A stretch of DNA of 10,931 nucleotides from Sphingomonadaceae bacterium (GCA_014380205.1 JACMKH010000248.1:1-10931), one strand, 5' to 3'. Positions 1 through 7,160 are shown, counted from the first letter of the stretch. Notes: a model not told the origin generated them from the letters alone. Numbers and translations: made by a program.

Positions 1-2
1 GC

Positions 3-92
3 AACGCGGTGTTCGCGGCGAACGGCCAGCGGCTGCGCCGGCTCCCCTTCGTCGTTGGCGACGTCGTGCTGGGCGGCGGCGACGCCGCGTGA
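3..92 (+). CDS. C-terminal end of a xanthine dehydrogenase-family molybdopterin-binding subunit (partial)
   Basis: Only the last 29 residues are in the window, beginning NAVFAANGQRLRRLPF and ending at the TGA at 90-92. The NAVFAA-G-R-R-LP pattern resembles the extreme C-terminus of large molybdopterin-binding subunits of the xanthine dehydrogenase / isoquinoline 1-oxidoreductase / aldehyde oxidase family, which oxidise heterocycles or aldehydes with a Mo cofactor and pass electrons to an iron-sulfur partner. The substrate cannot be told from this fragment. Its stop overlaps the GTG start of hemH in the 4-nt string GTGA (89-92), so the two are probably translationally coupled and cotranscribed. 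Assignment rests on a short tail and on the coupling; moderately sure. Confidence 0.6.
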   Translation, partial: NAVFAANGQRLRRLPFVVGDVVLGGGDAA

Positions 93-1090
93 CCGACAAG
101 CCCGATTTCCATCCCGACATCGCGCCGCCGCGCGTCGGCGTGCTGCTCGTCAACCTTGGCACACCCGACGCGCCGACGCCGCAAGCGGTGCGCGCCTATC
201 TCGCCGAGTTTCTCTCCGATCGGCGCGTGATCGAGATCCCTCCGGCGCTCTGGCAGCCGATCCTCCACGGCGTCGTGCTGCGCACGCGACCGCGCAAGTC
301 CGCGGCGGCCTATCGCCAGATCTGGACCGAGGCGGGCTCGCCGCTCGCGGTGATCATCAGGGCCCAGGCCGAGGCAATGCAGGCCGCGCTCGGCGAGGCG
401 ATCATCGTCCGCCACGCGATGCGCTATGGCCGCCCCGGCATCGGCGTCACGCTCGACGCGATGATCGCGGCGGGCTGCGACCGCATTCTGATCGCGCCGC
501 TCTACCCGCAATATTGCGGCGCGACGACCGCGAGCGTGGCGGACAAGGTCGAGGGGGAGCTCGCGACGCTGCGTTGGCGGCCCGCGATCCGCATGCTCCC
601 GCCCTATCACGACGATCCCGCCTATATCGGTGCGCTCGCCGCCTCGGTCGAGGCGTCGCTCGGCGCGCTCGATTTCGCGCCTCAGGCGCTGGTCGCGAGC
701 TTCCACGGCATGCCGCGCCGCACGCTCGAGCTCGGCGACCCTTACCACTGCCAGTGCCAAAAAACCGCGCGGCTGCTCGGCGAGGCGCTCGGCCGGCCGA
801 TCTTCACCGCCTTCCAGTCGCGCTTCGGCCGCGCCAAATGGCTCGAGCCCGCGACCGACGACCTGCTCCGCGCGCTTCCCCAGCGCGACATCCGAAGGAT
901 CGCGGTGGTCGCGCCCGGGTTCTCGGCCGATTGCCTCGAGACGCTCGAGGAGCTGGCGATCCGCGGCCGCGAGAGCTTCCTCGCCGCGGGCGGCGAGGCT
1001 TTCGCCTATCTCCCCTGCCTCAACGACAGCGCGATCGGGCTCGACATGCTGGAGACGCTGGTGCGGCGAGAACTGGGCGGCTGGATCTAG
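89..1090 (+). CDS. hemH: Ferrochelatase (protoporphyrin/coproporphyrin ferrochelatase)
   Basis: Inserts Fe2+ into the porphyrin ring, the last or near-last step of heme synthesis; normally cytosolic or peripheral to the membrane. The 333-aa length is usual for the family. Visible signatures: N-terminal GVLLVNLGTPDAPT (residues 17-30), APLYPQYCGATTASV (136-150), the catalytic-site SFHGMP with His206, DPYHCQCQKTARLL (217-230), the FQSRFGRAKWLEP block (242-254), and APGFSADCLETLEE (275-288) carrying the conserved Glu that pairs with the active-site His. Cysteines 143, 221, 223, 282 and 310 include an HCQC pair; some alphaproteobacterial ferrochelatases bind a [2Fe-2S] cluster, so a cluster is possible but not shown. 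The GTG start overlaps the upstream stop and gives the expected family N-terminus. Its TAG stop shares a CTAG with the stop of the convergent c-di-GMP gene. Confidence 0.96.
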   Translation: MTDKPDFHPDIAPPRVGVLLVNLGTPDAPTPQAVRAYLAEFLSDRRVIEIPPALWQPILHGVVLRTRPRKSAAAYRQIWTEAGSPLAVIIRAQAEAMQAALGEAIIVRHAMRYGRPGIGVTLDAMIAAGCDRILIAPLYPQYCGATTASVADKVEGELATLRWRPAIRMLPPYHDDPAYIGALAASVEASLGALDFAPQALVASFHGMPRRTLELGDPYHCQCQKTARLLGEALGRPIFTAFQSRFGRAKWLEPATDDLLRALPQRDIRRIAVVAPGFSADCLETLEELAIRGRESFLAAGGEAFAYLPCLNDSAIGLDMLETLVRRELGGWI

Positions 1091-3741
1091 GCCGCCTGCC
1101 CGAACGCCCGCCGGCGAATTTGCGAGCGCTGGGGCTGGGCGGTGACCTGGGCGGGGTTGATCTCCTCGTTGAACTTGAGCCCGAAGCGGTCCTCGGCGGA
1201 CCAGCGCACCACCGCCGCGACCGTCCGGCCCTCGCTGATCTCGATATTGACTGGCGTATCCTCGGCGATGTCGCCGACGCCCTCGATCAGCGCGCCGCCC
1301 GCCGAGATGTTGCGGATGCGCACGGTGTGGCTCTTGCCGTCGACGGTCAGCGAGGCAAGCCGCAGCATCATGGCGCGGGGCGCGCGGCTCGTCTTGAAGC
1401 CCTCGGTCCCGGCCTCGCCCTCTTCGGCGAGCAGCCGCTCGCGCGTTTCGGCGGCGGGCTGCGGCTTGCCGTAGATGAAGCCCTGGATGTGTGAACATCC
1501 CAACGAACGTATCAGTTCGATCTCGTCGTGGGTCTCGGCGCCCTCGGCGGTGGTTTCCATGTTGAGCGACTCGGCGAGCGCGACGATCGCCTTGATGATC
1601 GCCGAGTTGCGGTTGCCCTTGACCGCCGCGCCGCGGACGAAGCTCTGGTCGATCTTGATCTTGTCGAACGGCGCCTTCTTCAGATAGCCGAGCGACGAAT
1701 AGCCGGTGCCGAAATCGTCGAGCGCGAGCCTGACGCCGAGGCCCTTGAGCTGATCGAAGCGCGCGTCGGTGTCGACGCCCTCGTTGAGGAACACGCCCTC
1801 GGTAATCTCGAGCTCGAGCCGCTCGGGATCGAGCTGCGAGGCGGCGAGCGCGTTGGCGACGACCGTGGCGAGCTGGGGATTGGCGAACTGGATCGGCGAG
1901 ACGTTGACCGCGACGCGAACCTTGCGCGGCCAGCCCGCCGCCTCGTGGCACGCGGTGCGCAACACCCATTCGCCGATCTGCTCGATCAGCCCGATGTCCT
2001 CGGCGATCGGAATGAAGGTTGAGGGCGAGACGGGGCCCCGCGTGGGGTGGTTCCAGCGCACCAGAGCCTCGAAGCCGACGATGCGCGTGTCCGCCGTGCT
2101 GACCACGGGCTGATAGGCGAGATGGAGCCCGCCCTCGGCAAGCGCGCGCCTGAGATCGGCCTCGAGCATGCGGCGCTCGTCGGCGTTCTCGTGCATCTTG
2201 GCTTCGTAGAAGCGGTGGACGCCGCGCCCGTCGGCCTTGGCGGCGTAGAGCGCGAGATCGGCGTTGCGGATCAGCGCGTCCGAGGTGGCGCCATCGAAGG
2301 GCCCGACCGCGACGCCGACCGAGGCGCCGATCGTCACGGTCGAGCCGTTGATCATATAGGGCTGCGACAGCGAGGCGATGATCGCGCGCGCGATCTCGGA
2401 GAGCTTCTCACGGTTGCTCAGATCGGGCAGCACGACCTTGAACTCGTCGCCGCCGAGCCGGCCGACGCGGCCCTGCGCGCCGACCACGCGCTCGAGCCGT
2501 TGTGCGACGAGCTTCAGGAGCTGGTCGCCGACGGGATGGCCGAGCGTGTCGTTGACGCTCTTGAAGCGGTCGAGATCGAGCAGGAACAGCGCGGGGCGGC
2601 GCTCCTTGCCGAGCGGGTCGCTGATCGCCTGATCGAGCGTGCGCCGCATCTCGACGCGGTTGGCGAGCCCGGTGAGCGGATCGTTGCGCGCGAGACGGGT
2701 GACCTCGGCCTCCGAGCGGCGCATTTCGGTCAAGTCGGTGCCGCTGCCGACGAAGCCGCGGAAATGGCCGTAATCGTCGATCACCGGGCGACCACTTATC
2801 GACCACCAGCGCTCCTCGTCCGCGATCGCCGCGCGCAAGGGGATTTCGGAGAAAGCGGTGCGCGTCGACATGTGGAAGCCGAGCGTGCGCTCGCCCTTGT
2901 CGGCGTCGTCGGTCTGGACGAGATCGGGGAGCGGATGGCCGACGATCGCCTCGGGAGTCTTGCCGATCGCCTTGGCGAGCTTGGCCGAGATATAGGCGAT
3001 GTTGCCGTGGCGGTCGGTTTCCCAGAACCAGCCCGTGCCGTTCTCCTCGAACTCGGCGAGCAGCCGGCTCGCGCGCACGCTCTGCGCCTCGCCCTCGAGC
3101 TGGCGGACCATCGCCGCGAGGTCCCAGCGCGCGAGCTTGACCGAAACCAGCGCGAGGCAGAGCAGCAGCGTCAGCGCCATGCTCGAGAAGGCGAGGCTGT
3201 CGGCGGTGAACAGCAGCGCGACGACGCCGCTCGTCGCGAAGGCGAGCATCGCCGCCTGGACGGGGGCGAGCGCGGCGACGATCACGACGCACGCGCCGCC
3301 CAGCGCGACGATGCAGAGCAGCATCCCCGCCTGGCTCTCGATCGTCGCGCCATGCCCGCCCATCATGGTCAGCGCCGCGCCGAGCGCGATCGCGAGCGCG
3401 AGGAAGATGCGCGTCTGGAGGTGCGGGCGCAGCTGCTTGAAAACGCGACTGCCGAGCGCGAGCCAGAACAGCAGGCTGACGAGCAATATCCCGCCCGCGA
3501 GCAGCCCCGCGGCGAGGAAACCGCCGGTGTCGCCGTTCTGGAACAGCATCATCAGCGTGACGCCGCAGCCAAGGAACTCGGCGATGATCACCATCGGCCA
3601 GACGCTCGCGAGCCGCGCGATGCGCGAGGCCTGCGCCTCCACGTTGAAGGGGTTGTCGCTCGAGACCAGCCCGAGCAGCGTCCACCATGACGCCGCGCGC
3701 CGAACGTCCGCGTCCGAATCCTGTCTGAGCGCCGCCCGCAT
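1087..3741 (-). CDS. Membrane-anchored PAS-GGDEF-EAL-PilZ cyclic-di-GMP enzyme
   Basis: An 884-aa protein predicted to make and/or degrade c-di-GMP at the inner membrane. Order: about six hydrophobic helices (roughly 45-68, 73-98, 111-128, 138-160, 162-182, 184-203) of no family I recognise; a PAS domain (about 225-345, with GWFWETD and GFVGSGTDLTE); GGDEF (about 350-515, DPLTGLANR, LDLDRFKSVND, intact GGDEF at 430-434); EAL (about 525-770); PilZ (about 785-862). EAL residues look complete: E558-A-L, NVSPIQF (613-619), ELEITE, DDFGTG (675-680), KIDQSFV, AEGAET, QGF. The RxxD inhibitory site is missing: the spot upstream of GGDEF reads GAQG. PilZ keeps NxSxxG (811-816) but the preceding arginines are spaced R-x4-R. 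Start chosen for AGGGAG five nt upstream of the ATG. Probably bifunctional; the direction of net activity cannot be read from sequence. Confidence 0.93.
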   Translation of the reverse strand: MRAALRQDSDADVRRAASWWTLLGLVSSDNPFNVEAQASRIARLASVWPMVIIAEFLGCGVTLMMLFQNGDTGGFLAAGLLAGGILLVSLLFWLALGSRVFKQLRPHLQTRIFLALAIALGAALTMMGGHGATIESQAGMLLCIVALGGACVVIVAALAPVQAAMLAFATSGVVALLFTADSLAFSSMALTLLLCLALVSVKLARWDLAAMVRQLEGEAQSVRASRLLAEFEENGTGWFWETDRHGNIAYISAKLAKAIGKTPEAIVGHPLPDLVQTDDADKGERTLGFHMSTRTAFSEIPLRAAIADEERWWSISGRPVIDDYGHFRGFVGSGTDLTEMRRSEAEVTRLARNDPLTGLANRVEMRRTLDQAISDPLGKERRPALFLLDLDRFKSVNDTLGHPVGDQLLKLVAQRLERVVGAQGRVGRLGGDEFKVVLPDLSNREKLSEIARAIIASLSQPYMINGSTVTIGASVGVAVGPFDGATSDALIRNADLALYAAKADGRGVHRFYEAKMHENADERRMLEADLRRALAEGGLHLAYQPVVSTADTRIVGFEALVRWNHPTRGPVSPSTFIPIAEDIGLIEQIGEWVLRTACHEAAGWPRKVRVAVNVSPIQFANPQLATVVANALAASQLDPERLELEITEGVFLNEGVDTDARFDQLKGLGVRLALDDFGTGYSSLGYLKKAPFDKIKIDQSFVRGAAVKGNRNSAIIKAIVALAESLNMETTAEGAETHDEIELIRSLGCSHIQGFIYGKPQPAAETRERLLAEEGEAGTEGFKTSRAPRAMMLRLASLTVDGKSHTVRIRNISAGGALIEGVGDIAEDTPVNIEISEGRTVAAVVRWSAEDRFGLKFNEEINPAQVTAQPQRSQIRRRAFGQAA

Positions 3742-3768
3742 GCCGGCTCCCTAGCCGCGGTTCGGCTA

Positions 3769-3774
3769 ATAATA
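3769..3774 (-). promoter_or_regulatory. Possible -10 element for the c-di-GMP enzyme gene
   Basis: On the minus strand this reads TATTAT, five of six matches to TATAAT, 27 nt before the ATG at 3741. It would give a 5' leader of about 20 nt that still contains the AGGGAG ribosome site. No good TTGACA-like -35 lies 16-18 nt upstream, so this is weak evidence. Confidence 0.3.
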
Positions 3775-3891
3775 CCCTTACGCGGGTGCTTAACGGCAGC
3801 TTGCCGATGCTTTTTGGGCGGGGCGGCATGCATGCCGCTCACGGGAACTTGCGCCGCGCCGGCGCGCTGCTACTCCGTCGCTGAAAACAAC

Positions 3892-3897
3892 AGGAGA
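3892..3897 (+). promoter_or_regulatory. Ribosome binding site fixing the phaB start
   Basis: AGGAGA, six nt before the ATG at 3904. It decides between this start and an in-frame ATG at 3814, which would add 30 residues with no family resemblance and would run through the palindromes. Confidence 0.8.
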
Positions 3898-3903
3898 GCA
3901 GCC

Positions 3904-4626
3904 ATGGCCCGAATCGCGATCGTGACCGGAGGAACCCGCGGCATCGGCGAGGCGATCAGCCTTGCGCTCAAGGACATGGGGATGACCGTCGCCGCGAACT
4001 ACGCGGGCAACGAGGAGAAGGCGAACGCCTTCACCGAGCGCGCCGGGATTAAGTCCTACAAATGGGATGTCGGCGATTACGATGCGTGCCAGACGGGCTG
4101 CGCCAAGGTCGCCGAGGAGCTCGGGCCGGTCGACGTGCTCGTCAACAACGCGGGGATCACGCGCGACGGGACGCTCGCGCGGATGAGCTTCGACGACTGG
4201 AACGATGTCATCCGGATCAACCTCGGCGGCTGCTTCAACATGGCCAAGGCGTGCTTCCCCGGCATGGTCGAGCGCGGCTGGGGGCGGATCGTCAACATCG
4301 GCTCGATCAACGGCCAGGCGGGGCAATATGGCCAGGTCAACTACGCCGCCGCCAAATCGGGCATCCACGGCTTCACCAAGGCGCTCGCGCAGGAGGGCGC
4401 CAAGAAGGGCGTCACGGTCAACGCGATCGCGCCGGGCTATATCGACACCGACATGGTCGCGGCGGTTCCCGAGGCCGTGCTCGAGAAGATCGTCGCCAAG
4501 ATCCCGGTCGGTCGGCTCGGCCAGGCCGACGAAATCGCGCGCGGCGTCGCGTTCCTGTGCGCCGAGGAGGGCGGCTTCGTCACGGGATCGACGCTGTCGC
4601 TCAACGGCGGCCAGCATATGTATTGA
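3904..4626 (+). CDS. phaB: Acetoacetyl-CoA reductase (NADPH-dependent SDR)
   Basis: Reduces acetoacetyl-CoA to (R)-3-hydroxybutyryl-CoA, the monomer for polyhydroxybutyrate, in the cytosol. The 240-aa protein is a classical short-chain dehydrogenase: TGGTRGIG nucleotide-binding loop (8-15), NNAG (81-84), and the catalytic set Asn106, Ser134, Tyr147 and Lys151 (YAAAK). Features that point to PhaB rather than FabG are the stretch INGQAGQYGQVNYAAAKSG (135-153), FTKALAQEGAKKGVTVN (157-173), PGYIDTDMV (177-185), the IPVGRLG segment and the C-terminal LNGGQHMY, all close to known PhaB proteins. It starts behind a good AGGAGA site. A small ribbon-helix-helix gene follows 13 nt after its stop, so the two are probably cotranscribed. 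No phaA, phaC or phasin gene is in the window. Confidence 0.93.
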   Translation: MARIAIVTGGTRGIGEAISLALKDMGMTVAANYAGNEEKANAFTERAGIKSYKWDVGDYDACQTGCAKVAEELGPVDVLVNNAGITRDGTLARMSFDDWNDVIRINLGGCFNMAKACFPGMVERGWGRIVNIGSINGQAGQYGQVNYAAAKSGIHGFTKALAQEGAKKGVTVNAIAPGYIDTDMVAAVPEAVLEKIVAKIPVGRLGQADEIARGVAFLCAEEGGFVTGSTLSLNGGQHMY

Positions 4627-4639
4627 CGCGGAGCGGCCG

Positions 4640-4879
4640 ATGGCCGGGGGACCCGTCAAGCGCTCGGTGACGATCGCGGGGCACCCGACTTCGGTTAGTC
4701 TCGAGCCCGTCTTCTGGGCGGGGCTCGAGCGCGCGGCCTCCGAGCTGGAACTGCCGCTCAGCGCGCTCGTTGCGCGGATCGACGCCGAGCGGATCGAGGC
4801 GGCCAATCCGCCCAATCTCGCAAGCGCCATTCGCGTGTGGCTGTTCGAGCGGGTGATCGCGCCGAACGCGACCAAATGA
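4640..4879 (+). CDS. Small ribbon-helix-helix domain protein (RHH_4-like)
   Basis: A 79-aa protein. Residues 7-30 read KRSVTIAGHPTSVSLEPVFW then AGLE, followed by helical SELELPLSALVARIDAER (34-51) and NLASAIRVWLFERV (59-72). The (K/R)RSVTIAGHxTSxSLEPxFW opening and the NLxSAIRV block are hallmarks of the ribbon-helix-helix family seen in many alphaproteobacteria (RHH_4 type). Such folds usually bind DNA as dimers through the N-terminal strand, but members of this family are poorly characterised, so repressor function is inferred. The ATG has GGAG six nt upstream and lies 13 nt after the phaB stop. The gene converges on the FG-GAP gene with 18 nt between their stops; that gap (4880-4897) contains GC-rich sequence without a T-run, so no terminator is called. 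Confidence 0.85.
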   Translation: MAGGPVKRSVTIAGHPTSVSLEPVFWAGLERAASELELPLSALVARIDAERIEAANPPNLASAIRVWLFERVIAPNATK

Positions 4880-4897
4880 TCGATTTGCGGCGCCGGC

Positions 4898-7147
4898 TCA
4901 GACGATGATGAAATCGCCCGCGTCGATCGCCGGCGCGCCGCTCAGCCTGACGAGCAGCACGGCCTCGCCCGCGCCGGTCCCGTCCGCGTCGTAGAACAGC
5001 TTGCCGCTGTCGGTATCGTAGATGAAGCGATCCTCGGCGTCCTTGGCCGTGCCTGATAGGTTGGCGCGGAACGCGTCGGAGCTTAGCGGCCCCTCCGCAA
5101 GCCCCCCGCCGAAGTCGGCCGCGTCGATCTCGAACACGTCGGTGCCGCTCAGATAGTCGTTTATCCGGGCGCGCTCGGCGCTGCCGAGAGCGTCCGCTAG
5201 CGCGAACACGTCCGCGCCGGCATTGCCCTTGATCGCATCCCGGCCCGTGGACACGATCAGCCGGTCGTCACCGCCCCCGCCTTTCAGCGTGTCGGTCCCG
5301 AAGCCGCCGAACAGTCTGTCGCCGCCGCCGCCGCCGACAAGCAGATCGTCGCCGCCGCGTCCGCCCAGCGTATCGTCGAGTTCGCCGCCGCGGATCGCTT
5401 GGTCGGCATCCGAGCCGATCCGCTTGACCGCGATGATTGGCGCGCGGCCGAACACGACATAGCTCTCGCCCGCGTTGGTGTCGCCGCCCGGATCGCCGCC
5501 ATAGGCGCCGATGAGGAGGTCGTCGAAGCCGTCGCCATCGACGTCGCCCGCCGTGGAAACAGAGCGCCCGCTGAAATCGCCCGCGTCGATGCCGTCGATG
5601 CGAAAGCCATTGGCGCCGTCGAGCGTCGCGAGATCGAGCCTTCGAGCGAACCCCTCCGCATGTCCGAACACGACATAACTTTCGCCGGCGTTGCTGTCGC
5701 CGCCCGGATCGCCGTTGTCGGCGCCGACAATGATGTCATCGAAGCCATCACCATTGACATCGCCTGCTGCGGAGACCGCACCACCGCTGCGATCGTCGCG
5801 GTCGATGCCTTCCAGGCGGAAGCCATTTGTTCCGTCAAGGCGGGCGAGATCGAGGCGCGGGGCAAACCCGCCCGCCTTGCCGAACACGACATAGCTCTCG
5901 CCCGCCGCGAAGTGTTTGCTGCCTCGATAGGCGCCATCGGCGCCGATAACGATGTCGTCGAAGCCGTCGCCATTTACGTCCCCGGCTGAAGAAACCGAGA
6001 TTCCGCTGCGGTCGAACCCGTCGATGCCGTCGAGGCGGAAGCCGTTGGTTCCATCGAGCATAACGAGATCGAAATCCGCGGCAAATCCACCGGACTTGCC
6101 GAACATAATATAGCTCTCTCCGGCATAGCTGTAGCCGTCCGGATCGCCGCCAAATGCGCCGATGGTGATATCGTCGAGGCCGTCGCCGTTGACATCGCCC
6201 GCCGCGGACACCGACCAGCCGCTGAAGTCGCGCGCAGCGATTCCGTCGATGCCAAAGCCGTTGGTCCCGTCGAGGCTGGCGAGATCCAGGCTCGCCGCGA
6301 ACTCGCCCGGCCTGCCGAACACCACATAGCTCCGGCCGGCGTACGCGGCCCCGCCCGGGTTAGCGCCGTGCGCGCCGATGATGATGTCGTCGAAGCCGTC
6401 GCCATTGACGTCCCCCGCCGAGGAGACCGAATAGCCGCTTCGGTCAAACGCATCGATACCCTCGACGCGGAAGCCGTTGATCCCGTCGAGCGTCGCGAGA
6501 TCGAGCCTTGGAGCGAACCCGCCCGCATGTCCGAACACGACATAGCTTTCACCCGCGTTGGTGTCGCCGCCCGGATCGCCGCCATAGGCGCCGATGACGA
6601 TGTCGTCGAAGCCGTCGCCGTTGACGTCGCCCGCCGAGGAGACCGAGACGCCGCACTGGTCGGACGGATCAATGCCGTCGATGCGGAAGCCGTCGCTGCC
6701 GTCGAGCGCGGCCAAATCCAGGCTCGCGGTAAATCCGGCCGCCTTGCCGAACACCACATAGCTCTGGCCGGTGTACCCGACCCCGCCCGGAGCGGCGCCG
6801 CTCGCGCCGATGATGATGTCGTCGAAGCCGTCGCCATTGACGTCGCCCGCCGAGGAGACCGAGCGACCGCTCGCGTCGTACCGATCGATGCCGTCGAGGC
6901 GGAAGCCGTTGCCGCCGTCGAGCGACGCGAGATCGATCGCCGCCGGGAAATCGGCCATCGGCTGTGGATCCGGCGTCCTCACCGCATCAGCCGCATCGCG
7001 CTCCGTGTGCGACCGCGTCGCCGCTTCCCGACCTCGCACGAATTGCCAGTCGCCGAGCATTGCCGATCCACCGGGCTTACCCTCCGCCCGTCGCGAGCTC
7101 GTCGCGCGGAATAGCTCGCCCTCGGGATTCATTCCGATGCCTGTCAT
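4898..7147 (-). CDS. FG-GAP beta-propeller protein with C-terminal RTX calcium-binding repeats
   Basis: A 749-aa protein built like a type I-secreted surface or extracellular protein; its ligand or activity is unknown. Residues 71-568 hold seven FG-GAP blades of about 72 residues, each with an (L/I/F)DL-x-x-LDG opening, a calcium loop of the DVNGDGFDD type (starting at 102, 174, 246, 318, 390, 463, 535) and a SYVVFG-like ending; seven blades suit a closed integrin-alpha-like propeller. Residues about 586-632 hold four RTX nonapeptides (GGRGGDDLL, GGGGGDRLF, GGFGTDTLK, GGGGDDRLI). The tail has DRFIYDTDSGKLFYDADGTG (707-726) and ends DFIIV, the pattern of hemolysin-type C-termini carrying an uncleaved secretion signal. 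There is no N-terminal signal peptide, and no ABC exporter or membrane fusion protein gene is in view. Start 7147 has GGGGGA seven nt upstream; Met64 (6958) is the main alternative because residues 1-63 match no domain. Confidence 0.88.
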   Translation of the reverse strand: MTGIGMNPEGELFRATSSRRAEGKPGGSAMLGDWQFVRGREAATRSHTERDAADAVRTPDPQPMADFPAAIDLASLDGGNGFRLDGIDRYDASGRSVSSAGDVNGDGFDDIIIGASGAAPGGVGYTGQSYVVFGKAAGFTASLDLAALDGSDGFRIDGIDPSDQCGVSVSSAGDVNGDGFDDIVIGAYGGDPGGDTNAGESYVVFGHAGGFAPRLDLATLDGINGFRVEGIDAFDRSGYSVSSAGDVNGDGFDDIIIGAHGANPGGAAYAGRSYVVFGRPGEFAASLDLASLDGTNGFGIDGIAARDFSGWSVSAAGDVNGDGLDDITIGAFGGDPDGYSYAGESYIMFGKSGGFAADFDLVMLDGTNGFRLDGIDGFDRSGISVSSAGDVNGDGFDDIVIGADGAYRGSKHFAAGESYVVFGKAGGFAPRLDLARLDGTNGFRLEGIDRDDRSGGAVSAAGDVNGDGFDDIIVGADNGDPGGDSNAGESYVVFGHAEGFARRLDLATLDGANGFRIDGIDAGDFSGRSVSTAGDVDGDGFDDLLIGAYGGDPGGDTNAGESYVVFGRAPIIAVKRIGSDADQAIRGGELDDTLGGRGGDDLLVGGGGGDRLFGGFGTDTLKGGGGDDRLIVSTGRDAIKGNAGADVFALADALGSAERARINDYLSGTDVFEIDAADFGGGLAEGPLSSDAFRANLSGTAKDAEDRFIYDTDSGKLFYDADGTGAGEAVLLVRLSGAPAIDAGDFIIV
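5444..6937 (-). repeat. Seven tandem ~216-nt coding repeats (FG-GAP blades)
   Basis: Seven units with period 216 nt (72 codons; the fifth unit has one extra codon) make up the propeller. Blades are not equally alike: blades 2 and 7 share an exact 46-nt run (6552-6597 and 5469-5514) about 1.1 kb apart, and blades 2 and 6 run into the following blade with similar HA-GFA-RLDLATLDG joints. This points to past duplication or gene conversion among blades. Blade 7 has DVDGDGFDD where the others have DVNGDG. Confidence 0.9.
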
Positions 7148-7154
7148 GCGCTCA

Positions 7155-7160
7155 TCCCCC
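7155..7160 (-). promoter_or_regulatory. Ribosome binding site supporting the longest FG-GAP gene start
   Basis: On the minus strand GGGGGA lies seven nt before the ATG at 7147. Met30 and Met64 have only weaker sequences upstream, so this site is the main reason for annotating the 749-aa form. Confidence 0.5.

Larger units (their letters stand above)
3742..3903. promoter_or_regulatory. Divergent intergenic region with three perfect inverted repeats
   Basis: 162 nt between two divergent genes, so it must hold both promoters. It contains CGGCA-N3-TGCCG (3794-3806), a 16-bp perfect palindrome GCGGCATGCATGCCGC (3823-3838), and a 12-bp perfect palindrome CGCGCCGGCGCG (3855-3866). A weak promoter-like pair for phaB is TTGCGC (3849-3854) with TACTCC (3871-3876) at 16 nt. 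The 16-bp palindrome has no T-run after it and lies upstream of phaB, so an operator fits better than a terminator. The binding protein is unknown; the downstream ribbon-helix-helix protein or a PhaR-type regulator are guesses. Confidence 0.5.

Noticed and set aside
55..1494. Long open frame on the + strand overlapping hemH
   Set aside because: It is Arg/Ala-rich, overlaps hemH in another frame and continues antisense to the c-di-GMP gene; typical GC-rich shadow.
2047..3690. 547-codon + strand open frame antisense to the c-di-GMP gene
   Set aside because: The composition (many Glu, Arg, Asp, Ala) mirrors the real gene's codons; no domain, no ribosome site.
3814..3903. 30-residue N-terminal extension of PhaB
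   Set aside because: It reads through the palindromic intergenic region, has no family match, and the AGGAGA site supports the ATG at 3904.
3790..4875. 361-codon minus-strand open frame across phaB and the ribbon-helix-helix gene
   Set aside because: Antisense shadow of two well-supported genes; no recognisable family.
4880..4897. GC-rich gap between convergent stops considered as a bidirectional terminator
   Set aside because: Only 18 nt with a GGCGCC core; the stem is too short and there is no T-run.
5444..6937. Regular repeats considered as a CRISPR or satellite array
   Set aside because: The 216-nt period is in frame and encodes FG-GAP blades; there are no short identical repeats with unique spacers.
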